DNA of 64,000 nucleotides. Origin: Planctomycetota bacterium. Its GTDB lineage: Bacteria; Planctomycetota; J058; JAJDCQ01. The stretch spans positions 62,001-126,000 of the forward strand of contig JAJDCQ010000091.1 in the NCBI GenBank assembly GCA_029260755.1. The letters run 5' to 3'. The position numbers were made by a program, and so were the translations under genes. Shown here one piece after another: positions 26,391-33,391 of this stretch. The notes beneath the pieces are model-generated. The model saw nothing but the letters and a program-made list of their open reading frames with translations. It had not been told where the DNA came from and did not search any database. How positions within the stretch are numbered: the stretch's first letter is position 1; every line of letters starts with the position of its first letter.

Positions 26391-27410
26391 ATGGCCGTGA
26401 CGGCGGAGCTGGACTCGGGCGAGGTCGAGGGGAAGAGCGACCCGGGCAAGGGGAAGCGGAAGAGGAAACGTCTCGGCGGCAAGACGCTCCGCGACGCCTT
26501 CGTCCCCGCGATCTTCCGCTTCGCCCGCAGCCGTCGTCTGCCCGAGTCGTTCGTCGCCTGGGCGGTGCGCGGCCTCGTCCAGATGGGCGCCCTCGCGCAC
26601 CACGTCCCCCTCGAGACCCTCCGGAGCTCGACGCGGAACATGGCGTCCCTCGCCCTGCGTCCCGGCGACCAGCCCTACGAGATCTTCCGGGGCTTCCTCG
26701 AGGCGGCCGGCGTCGCCGCGACGACCTATCTCCGCCTCGAGCGCGGCGGCGTCGAGGCGATCCTTCCGCGGATCGGCTACAGCCCGGGCTCGTTCGAGAA
26801 CCTCTCGGCGATCACCTCGAAGCACGGCGGCGGCTTCATGGTCGTGCCGCACAGCCACGTCGGCGTCCTGGCGCTCGCGAAGATCACCCGCGACCTCCCC
26901 TTCACCCTCCTGTATCGCGGGCCGCCCGACGCGCATCGGGACCGGATTCAGCGCCGATTCCTCGAGGGGCTCGGCCTCCGCTTCGTCGAGGTGCGTCGGA
27001 TGGCGCCGACCCAGGTCGCCCGCGAGATCGTCCAGGCGCTCCGGCGCGGTGACCTCGTCGCGGGGGCGACCGACATCAACCGTCGCAACGAGGGGTCGAT
27101 CCCCGCGAAGATCTTCGGCGAGGACGTCGATCTCCCCGGATGGCCAGCCCGATACGCCGCGAAGCGCGGGCTGCCCGTCTCGGCCGGCACCGCGATCGTC
27201 TCGCCCGCCGGACGGATCGTCCTCCACACCGAGCCGCTCCAGTTCCACGACGACGCCGCCGCGAGCACCCAGGCCTGGGCGACCGCCCTCGAGCGCATCG
27301 TTCGCGGCTGGCCGACCGACTGGCTCGGCATGTTCGAGAAGCGCTGGCGCCCGGTGATCGCCCGGGCGGCGGCCCGCGCGCCGATCTCCGTCCCCGACTG
27401 CATTCCCTAA
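26391..27410 (+). CDS. LpxL/HtrB-like lysophospholipid acyltransferase
   Basis: A 339-residue protein of the lipid A biosynthesis acyltransferase family. Family features are the central PHSHVGVLALAK segment (place of the usual HxxxxE catalytic motif), VAGATDINRRNEG, the GWPARYAAKRGLPV stretch matching the substrate-pocket region, and the C-terminal WPTDWLGMFEKRW (usual form WLWxHxRW). His is present, but the Glu of HxxxxE is not seen at the standard spacing, so activity is uncertain. The N-terminus is basic and lacks the usual transmembrane helix. The ATG is 4 nt after the antiporter stop, so the genes are probably co-transcribed. A likely role is acylation of lipid A or another envelope lipid. 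Confidence 0.8.
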   Translation: MAVTAELDSGEVEGKSDPGKGKRKRKRLGGKTLRDAFVPAIFRFARSRRLPESFVAWAVRGLVQMGALAHHVPLETLRSSTRNMASLALRPGDQPYEIFRGFLEAAGVAATTYLRLERGGVEAILPRIGYSPGSFENLSAITSKHGGGFMVVPHSHVGVLALAKITRDLPFTLLYRGPPDAHRDRIQRRFLEGLGLRFVEVRRMAPTQVAREIVQALRRGDLVAGATDINRRNEGSIPAKIFGEDVDLPGWPARYAAKRGLPVSAGTAIVSPAGRIVLHTEPLQFHDDAAASTQAWATALERIVRGWPTDWLGMFEKRWRPVIARAAARAPISVPDCIP

Positions 27411-27567
27411 TCAAACCCGAAGCCATCGGACCGAATCGCTTCGCGCCCGTCGTTGTCCGGGAAGACGAGGCGGGTCTCGCCGGTGTTACCGGTCGAGGGC
27501 GCCGACGTCGCGTCCCGCGACCTCGGATGCACGGTCGCCTCGGTTCCGGGAGTAGGGGAGAACTCCG

Positions 27568-28242
27568 GTGGCTCAGACTCGGTCCAAGAGGGCGTCGTCG
27601 GCAGGGACGGGCGTCGCGGAAGCGCGACCGAGCCGTCCGGGCCGACGGGGCGCTCCGACGCCCGAGGCCGCGCCGGTTCGACCGACCGACGCGGACCTCG
27701 CGGCCCGGAGCCGAGAAGGGGACCGGGAGGCGTTCTCCGAGCTCGTCAGCCGCCATCAGGACCGGGTGGTCCGGGTCTGCTTCCGGCAGGTCGGACGGTG
27801 GGACGACGCGCTCGACATCGCCCAGGAGGCGTTCGTCAAGGCCTACCGCGCGATCGGCCGGTTCCGGGGCGAGAGCAAGTTCTCGACCTGGCTCTATCGG
27901 ATCGCCGTCAACGCGGCCCTGACTCACCGACGGCGTCGCCGCCGCGACCCGATCTCGCTCGACGCCGCCGCCGACCACGAGGAAGGCGGAGGATCGTTCG
28001 AGATCGCCTGCGAGCGGAGCGAGGCGCCGTGCGACGAGGCGATCCGGCGAGAGGACGTGCGCCGGGTCCGGGCCGCGATCGACGAGCTTCCGGAGCGACA
28101 CCGGGTCGTGATCGTGCTGCGGGACATCGAGGGGATGGCCTACGAGGAGATCTCCGACGTGCTCGGGTGCAAGCTCGGGAGCGTCAAGAGTCGGATTCAC
28201 CGGGCGCGGTCGGCGCTCGCCGACTCCCTCCGGAGCGCCTGA
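27568..28242 (+). CDS. ECF RNA polymerase sigma factor, RpoE-like
   Basis: A 224-residue sigma factor. A basic N-terminal extension of about 38 residues precedes region 2 (about 40-110, with LDIAQEAFVKAYRAIGRFRG and STWLYRIAVN) and region 4 (about 160-218, with LPERHRVVIVLRDIEGMAYE and GSVKSRIHRARSAL). It would direct RNA polymerase to stress promoters. The GTG start has GGGGAG 7 nt upstream. An anti-sigma gene follows after 136 nt, so activity is probably controlled by sequestration at the membrane. The proteins' targets are not evident from this window. Confidence 0.95.
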   Translation: MAQTRSKRASSAGTGVAEARPSRPGRRGAPTPEAAPVRPTDADLAARSREGDREAFSELVSRHQDRVVRVCFRQVGRWDDALDIAQEAFVKAYRAIGRFRGESKFSTWLYRIAVNAALTHRRRRRRDPISLDAAADHEEGGGSFEIACERSEAPCDEAIRREDVRRVRAAIDELPERHRVVIVLRDIEGMAYEEISDVLGCKLGSVKSRIHRARSALADSLRSA

Positions 28243-28378
28243 GCCTCATCGACCGAGAGAGATCGTCGGGTCACTCCCCCCGCGACGCCGCGGGGACGGT
28301 CGGCCCGAGCCGCCCGAGCCGTCTGGAGAGGCGCCGGCGTCGTCCTCGACCGCTCGGGGCCGCCGCGTCGAGGAAACC

Positions 28379-30043
28379 GTGGACTGTCGCGACGCCCGAG
28401 AGCACCTGAGCGCCCTGATCGACGAGGAGGCCTTCTCCGAGGCCGACGCCGTCCGCGGTCATCTCGATCGGTGCGTGGCGTGTGCTCGCGAGCGCGCCGA
28501 GCTCGAAGGGTGCCGACGGCTCGTGGCGAGCCTGCCTCGACTCGCCGCCCCCGAGGGGTTTGCCGAGCGCGTCCTGCGAGCGATCGAGCAGTCCGAGCAG
28601 ATCGGCGCCTCGAGCCCGCCGACCGCCGCGACCGGGGCGAGCCCGGCGCCGGCCCGCGCGACCCCCGCGCGCCCCGCCCGCCCCGCTCGACCCTCGGCGT
28701 CTGGGATCCGGCCGCTGTCGAGCTTCGTCGCGGCCGCCGTCGCCCTCATCGCGACCGGGCTCGGGATCCTCGTCCTCGCCGGGCCCCGTGATCGCGTCGG
28801 GCGGGTCGACACGGTCGCGGTCGCCCGTCTCCCGCAGCTCGCCGACGAGGGCGCCGAGCTCGAAGACGAGGTGACGATGACGACGGCGATGGCCGAGCCC
28901 GTCGCGCCGCCCGAGCCCATCGGGTCGGGCGCCTTCGACGAGCCGAGCGGCGCCGCGCCCGGCGTCCCGGCGTCTCGTCCCGGGCGCATCGCGTCCGCGG
29001 AGCGCGCGCACGAGCGCGAGGCCGGGACGAGCCTCGCCGCGACCCTCGATCGGCTGCCGCCCGATGTCGCCGACCTGCTGCGGGGGCTCGCGGACGAGGC
29101 CGCGTCGAAGGAGACTCAGGGGCGTCACTCGGCGCTTCTCGACGAGCTTCTCGGGGCGCGCGCCAGGGACGCGATGGACAAAGGCGGCGCCTCGAGCGAC
29201 CGCCGCCCGGAGTCTCGGGCCGCCGGGCCGGGCGAGTCGAACGACGATCCCGAGCTCCGCGCCGGGCCGCCGAAGCCTACCCAGCGCCCCCGAACCTCGG
29301 GGACGTCCGCCGGCGAAGGGGCGCCCCCGATCCTCGACGGCGGCGGGGCCGGCGACGACGGCGCGGGGGAAGGCGGCGGCGGAGGCGGCGGGGCGCCCGC
29401 GCCGGCCGACGGCGCGCCCGGCGAACGGGGCGCGCGGGGTCGGGCCCCCGCCGGCAACCACGCCGAGGGGCTCGGCCGGCTCGAGGAGACCGGTCCCGCC
29501 AACGAAGAGGACGAGCGGAAGCGGCTCCGGCGGGCCGCGGAGTGGGGCGCCGCGGCGCGCGACTTCGCCCGGCCGGTCGGCCGACCGAGCGCCGTCGTGA
29601 CGATCACCGTCGAGAGCGACGACGTGGTGGAGACCTCGAGCCGCATCCTCGCGTCGTCGACCGACGAGGCGCGGCGGGACGCGGACCGACCCGAGAGCGC
29701 GCCGGATCTCCGGAAGGCGGCCGGGAAGAGCGTCGCGGCAGCCGGCGTGCACGTCGTCCGGGTGCGGGTCGGCCGGGCGGAGTATCTGGCCGTGCTGGAG
29801 CGGGTGGCCGCGACCGGAAGGTTCTACCGGGTCGACCGCTTCGCTCCGCCCGCGACCGTCTTCGGCCTCGAGCGGACGGCCAGGCCGCCCGCCCCGCCGG
29901 CCCCGGGCGGCCCGGTGGCGGGATCCGAATCGTCGCCCGCTCCCGCGACGCAGCCGGGCGCGCGGCCGGACCGGGCCGGGGAACGCCGAGCCGCAACCGA
30001 GGAGGTCGTCGAGCTGCTCGTGATCGTTCGTCCGGGGCGCTGA
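28379..30043 (+). CDS. Anti-sigma factor with zinc-binding domain and long C-terminal region
   Basis: A 554-residue protein starting at a GTG with GAGGAAA upstream. The N-terminus is a ZAS anti-sigma domain with the HxxxCxxC zinc motif (HLDRCVAC, about residues 28-36). A single transmembrane helix (about 119-139) links it to a 330-residue low-complexity region rich in Ala, Gly, Pro and Glu, then a small C-terminal alpha/beta domain (about 400-500; VHVVRVRVGRAEYLAVLERV) that faintly resembles DUF4349-type domains. It should hold the sigma factor encoded upstream at the membrane; the outer part probably senses the envelope signal. The length is much greater than a typical RseA-like anti-sigma factor. 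Confidence 0.85.
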   Translation: MDCRDAREHLSALIDEEAFSEADAVRGHLDRCVACARERAELEGCRRLVASLPRLAAPEGFAERVLRAIEQSEQIGASSPPTAATGASPAPARATPARPARPARPSASGIRPLSSFVAAAVALIATGLGILVLAGPRDRVGRVDTVAVARLPQLADEGAELEDEVTMTTAMAEPVAPPEPIGSGAFDEPSGAAPGVPASRPGRIASAERAHEREAGTSLAATLDRLPPDVADLLRGLADEAASKETQGRHSALLDELLGARARDAMDKGGASSDRRPESRAAGPGESNDDPELRAGPPKPTQRPRTSGTSAGEGAPPILDGGGAGDDGAGEGGGGGGGAPAPADGAPGERGARGRAPAGNHAEGLGRLEETGPANEEDERKRLRRAAEWGAAARDFARPVGRPSAVVTITVESDDVVETSSRILASSTDEARRDADRPESAPDLRKAAGKSVAAAGVHVVRVRVGRAEYLAVLERVAATGRFYRVDRFAPPATVFGLERTARPPAPPAPGGPVAGSESSPAPATQPGARPDRAGERRAATEEVVELLVIVRPGR

Positions 30044-30055
30044 CGCGCGCGTCGG

Positions 30056-31003
30056 TCAGCCTTCGGAGGGATCGTCCTCGTCGTCGACCGGCTCCGCGCC
30101 GAGCTCCCACGGGATCGGATGCCGCGGCGCGGGGGTCTTTCCCTCGAGGATCGCGAGGAAGCGCGACAGGACGCCCGCCTTCCGGGTCGCGTTCCGGGTC
30201 AGGTGGATCTGGATCAGGTTCCGGTGCATCCGGGCGAGGATCGCGCGAGGCGGCGTCGGCCGGAGGAACTCGAGGCGGAAGGCCTGTCCTCGGCTCTTCA
30301 GGAACTCGCGGCAGTCCGCGACGGTCAGCAACCGGCCGCCGTGGAACGGGTCGACGAAGGTGCCGAAGCCGGGCGACTCGTAGCGCAGGATGAAGTGATA
30401 GGGCATCCCGACGCCGCGGAAGCGCATCTCGAGGCGCCGCCCGACCAGGAGATAGACGACCGAGAGGGTGATCGGGATGCCGACCTTCCGCTCGAGGACG
30501 TCCGGGAGATACGAGTTCCGGACGTCGTAGTAGTCCTCCTCGTCGCCGCTGAATCCCTCCTCGAGGTGGAGGTGCCGGGCGAGGGCGAGGAGGCGCTCGC
30601 GGCTCGTCCGGCCCTTGCGCACGATCGGCTCGGCGGCGGCGGCGAGCTCGTCGAGGCGGCGGCGGTAGCGGGGCTCATCGAGCTCGCCCCGGTCGACGGC
30701 CGCCAGGATGAGGGTGCCGGTCTCGAGGTCGATCTCGCCGCGGGAGCGCCGGCCGTTGGTCCTCCGGGAGCTCTCGGCGACGAGCGCGCGGAGGCGCTCC
30801 TCGAGCGAGGCGAGGCGGATCGCCTCGACCCGATCCCGGACGCGCACCCGCAGGGAGGAGTCGCCGATCGACTCGGAGAGGTCGCGGAGGGCGGACGGGC
30901 CGAGGCCGCGCGCGCGCACCTCACGGAGGGCGGCGGTCGCCACCTCGGCGTTCTCGTCGCCGAGCAGGCTGACGACGGCGACGAGCTCGTTGCCGCGACT
31001 CAT
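30056..31003 (-). CDS. SirB1-like transglutaminase-fold protein
   Basis: A 315-residue cytoplasmic protein. A short HEAT-like helical start (1-60) precedes the SirB1 region (about 90-290) with LALARHLHLEEGFSGDEEDY, NSYLPDVLERKVGIPITLSV and the segment from MRFRGVGMPYHFILRY to VDPFHGG. SirB1-type proteins have a degenerate transglutaminase fold and their molecular role is not settled. The ATG at 31003 gives a normal N-terminus; the frame is open much farther upstream (to 31687) but overlaps the divergent promoter and the plus-strand gene and is not believed. The tail ends in an acidic stretch. Confidence 0.85.
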   Translation of the reverse strand: MSRGNELVAVVSLLGDENAEVATAALREVRARGLGPSALRDLSESIGDSSLRVRVRDRVEAIRLASLEERLRALVAESSRRTNGRRSRGEIDLETGTLILAAVDRGELDEPRYRRRLDELAAAAEPIVRKGRTSRERLLALARHLHLEEGFSGDEEDYYDVRNSYLPDVLERKVGIPITLSVVYLLVGRRLEMRFRGVGMPYHFILRYESPGFGTFVDPFHGGRLLTVADCREFLKSRGQAFRLEFLRPTPPRAILARMHRNLIQIHLTRNATRKAGVLSRFLAILEGKTPAPRHPIPWELGAEPVDDEDDPSEG

Positions 31004-31128
31004 TTCGAGGATCCTATCTCCGGGACTCGGCTCAGTTCGAGCGTAGCTCGCCCCTCTTCGAGGGTCAAACCTGCAACGGTCCGAAGCGACGCGGTTCGGG
31101 ACGTTCCGGGCGGACGCGGGTCGCCCCG

Positions 31129-31158
31129 TTGAGCGCGCGTGGGTCGGTCCCCTACAAT
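31129..31158 (+). promoter_or_regulatory. Predicted sigma70-type promoter
   Basis: TTGAGC (31129-31134; four of six consensus) and TACAAT (31153-31158; five of six) are 18 bp apart, giving a start about 57 nt before the GTG at 31222. It lies in the 218-bp divergent gap. Confidence 0.55.
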
Positions 31159-31221
31159 GCGGCGCGCCCCGAGCCCGGATCGTCGCGCGCGGCGCGCGCC
31201 GGTCGGCGAGGACGAGAAACC

Positions 31222-33255
31222 GTGAGCGAAGCGCTCCACCATTGCGCGAGCTGCGGCGCGAGTGTTCCGCAGGCGGACCTCGCTCTCGGCAGGGCCGTGT
31301 TCGTCGGTGCGCAGGTCTACTGCGCGCTGCACCGGGGCGGCGGCGCTCCCCACGGCGGGCCTCCACCGCCGCCCCCCGCCGGGGCTCCGACGTGGGGACC
31401 CGCGCCAGGGCCTCCGCCGATGGGCCCGCCGCCCGGCTACGGGGCCCCGCCGCCTGGATACGGCGCGCCGCCCGCCTATGGCGCTCCGCCTCCGGGGCCG
31501 ACCTACGGCGCGCCGCCGCCGATCGCCCCGCCGCTCGGCGCCCCGCCCCCCGCGTCGCCGACCTTCGGCTCGGGTCCGCCGAGCTTCCAGGCGCCGGCGC
31601 CGAGCTTCGGCGCGCCGGCGGCTCCGACGCCGGCGCCGTTCTCCTTCGGGGGTCCGACCGGTCCGGCGGATCCGTTCGCGCTTCCAACGGCGCCGCCGGC
31701 CGCGCCGGCGCCTGCGCCCGCGGCGGCCGCGCCGGCTCCGAAGGCGCGCGCCAAGGCCAAGAAGAAGGGGCCCCGTCGGACCACGGGCCGGGTCGCCCGA
31801 CCCGGCACGCGCCGGCACGCGCGGCCCGAGGGCGGCCTCCCGCGAGGGGGCGCCTCGCCGGGCGGCGGGCCGAGCCCGGCGCTGCTCGTCGGGGGGCTGG
31901 TCGCGCTCGTCGTGGTCGTCGGCGGCGGCTTCGCCCTTCTCCGCGGCGGGGCAGATCAACCCGAGCCCGGATCCGAGCCGCCGGTCGTCGCGGGCGGCGC
32001 CCTCGACTCCGCGCCCGCGGCCGACCCCGGCGAGGTGATCCTCCGGCGCGTCGCGGGGCGGGAGAAGAAGTCTCTCGACGACTGGATCTCGGCGCGGGCC
32101 GAGCTCGGTCGGGCGGCCGACGTCTGCGACGACCCCGAGATCGCGAGCGAGATCGCGAGCGCGATCGCCGAGGCGAACCAGTGGCTCGAGCGGGAGGCCA
32201 AGAAGGCGTTCGACATGCTCGCGCGCCAGTACGACGCCGCGATGAAGCGCGACGACCTCGACGCGGCGGACAACGTCTGGCAGTCGTTCCCCGAGAAGCT
32301 CCACTTCACCCGCGTCTACACCGACGACATCCAGGCTCGGATCGACCGGGTGCGATCGCGTCGGGATGCGATCGCGAAGGAGGACCGCCTCCTCGCAGAC
32401 GCCCGCGCCGGGCTCCGGAGCGCCGAGAACGCGATCGCGACCGGCTCGTTCACCGCCGCGAAGAACCGCCTGGCCGCGCTCGAGGTGCCCGAGCGCCCGC
32501 GCAAGGCCGCCGACTGGCGGAGCGTCGAGAGCGAGCGGGCCCGCCTCCTCGCCGAGATCGAGCGGCGCGACCGTCGGCCGCCTCCGCCTCCGCCGCCGCC
32601 GGGGCCGGGCCCCGGTCCCGGTCCCGCGCAGCTCCTCACCGTGGCGTTCTTCGACGCGCCGACGCCCGATCGCGCGCAGAAGTGGAGCGAGCTCTTCTCC
32701 CGGGACACCGGCCTCTCGCTCGCCCAGTGGCGGACGGAGCGCGACGCGGCCGACCGGACGCGGGCCGCCGAGAACGATCGCGTCGCGGCCGCGTACTCCT
32801 CGAGCACCAAGCTCTCGCCGCTCGGCAAGTTCCGGATCGTCGACTACGACCAGGGCAGCGGCAAGATGACCTACGATCGGAAGGGCGAGACCGCCTCGAC
32901 CGGCGGCGTCTTCCCGATCCGGATCCACGGCGAGGAGTGGGGTCTGCTCCTCTCGCGCACCCGCAAGGGCTCGCTCGGCCTCCAGTTCGACGTCGCGAGC
33001 AAGCCCGCCCGGGCGCAGCTCATCGTCGAGCACTTCGCCCAGGGCTTCGGCGAGATGCGCCGGGCCGGCGCCGGCTTCATTCTGAACGGAAAGCCGCTCG
33101 GAACCCAGGTCGTCCGGGTCTACGGGAGCCGCAAGGAGATGGCGCTCATCGAGGTCGGCTCGCTTCTCCAGGTCGGCCAGAACGAGCTCGTCATCGGCGT
33201 CGTCGAGGGCCCGAGCGACTACGTCTTCGTCTCGGCCGCGATCGTCGCGCCCTGA
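31222..33255 (+). CDS. Membrane protein with N-terminal zinc ribbon, Pro/Gly/Tyr-rich linker and unknown C-terminal domain
   Basis: A 677-residue protein starting at GTG, preceded by GAGGACGAG. The first 40 residues form a small metal-binding knuckle (HHCASCGASV and QVYCALH). Residues about 45-190 are Pro/Gly/Ala-rich with PPPGYGAPPPGYGAPP-like repeats and must be disordered. A Lys/Arg-rich stretch precedes a transmembrane helix (about 217-238). Outside the membrane follow a helical region (about 265-450), a PPPPPP hinge and a C-terminal, probably beta-rich domain (about 470-677, for example FPIRIHGEEWGLLL). I do not recognise the C-terminal domain. The layout suggests a cytoplasmic sensor part joined to an extracytoplasmic effector. 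Confidence 0.82.
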   Translation: MSEALHHCASCGASVPQADLALGRAVFVGAQVYCALHRGGGAPHGGPPPPPPAGAPTWGPAPGPPPMGPPPGYGAPPPGYGAPPAYGAPPPGPTYGAPPPIAPPLGAPPPASPTFGSGPPSFQAPAPSFGAPAAPTPAPFSFGGPTGPADPFALPTAPPAAPAPAPAAAAPAPKARAKAKKKGPRRTTGRVARPGTRRHARPEGGLPRGGASPGGGPSPALLVGGLVALVVVVGGGFALLRGGADQPEPGSEPPVVAGGALDSAPAADPGEVILRRVAGREKKSLDDWISARAELGRAADVCDDPEIASEIASAIAEANQWLEREAKKAFDMLARQYDAAMKRDDLDAADNVWQSFPEKLHFTRVYTDDIQARIDRVRSRRDAIAKEDRLLADARAGLRSAENAIATGSFTAAKNRLAALEVPERPRKAADWRSVESERARLLAEIERRDRRPPPPPPPPGPGPGPGPAQLLTVAFFDAPTPDRAQKWSELFSRDTGLSLAQWRTERDAADRTRAAENDRVAAAYSSSTKLSPLGKFRIVDYDQGSGKMTYDRKGETASTGGVFPIRIHGEEWGLLLSRTRKGSLGLQFDVASKPARAQLIVEHFAQGFGEMRRAGAGFILNGKPLGTQVVRVYGSRKEMALIEVGSLLQVGQNELVIGVVEGPSDYVFVSAAIVAP

Positions 33256-33293
33256 CCGCGACCGCCCGCCCCGGAGCCGATCCTGTCGGTTGG

Positions 33294-33322
33294 TTGTCCG
33301 GGAGCAGGCCGGGCGTTAACCT
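33294..33322 (+). promoter_or_regulatory. Weak candidate promoter (TTGTCC, 17 bp, TAACCT)
   Basis: TTGTCC (33294-33299) and TAACCT (33317-33322) are spaced by 17 bp and lie about 70 nt before the cyclase start. The same -10-like TAACCT at the same spacing from a TTG box occurs before the kinase gene at 56932. Matches are only moderate. Confidence 0.3.
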
Positions 33323-33391
33323 CGGGAGGGGCCGCCCTATCGTCGATCTCTGGGCGGCGGAGACCTGGTCCCGCACGGGACGCACGCCCGG

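Noticed and set aside
31004..31687. Long N-terminal extension of the SirB1-like protein
   Set aside because: It would run through the divergent promoter and into the opposing gene, and the peptide is Arg/Pro/Ser-rich without homology.
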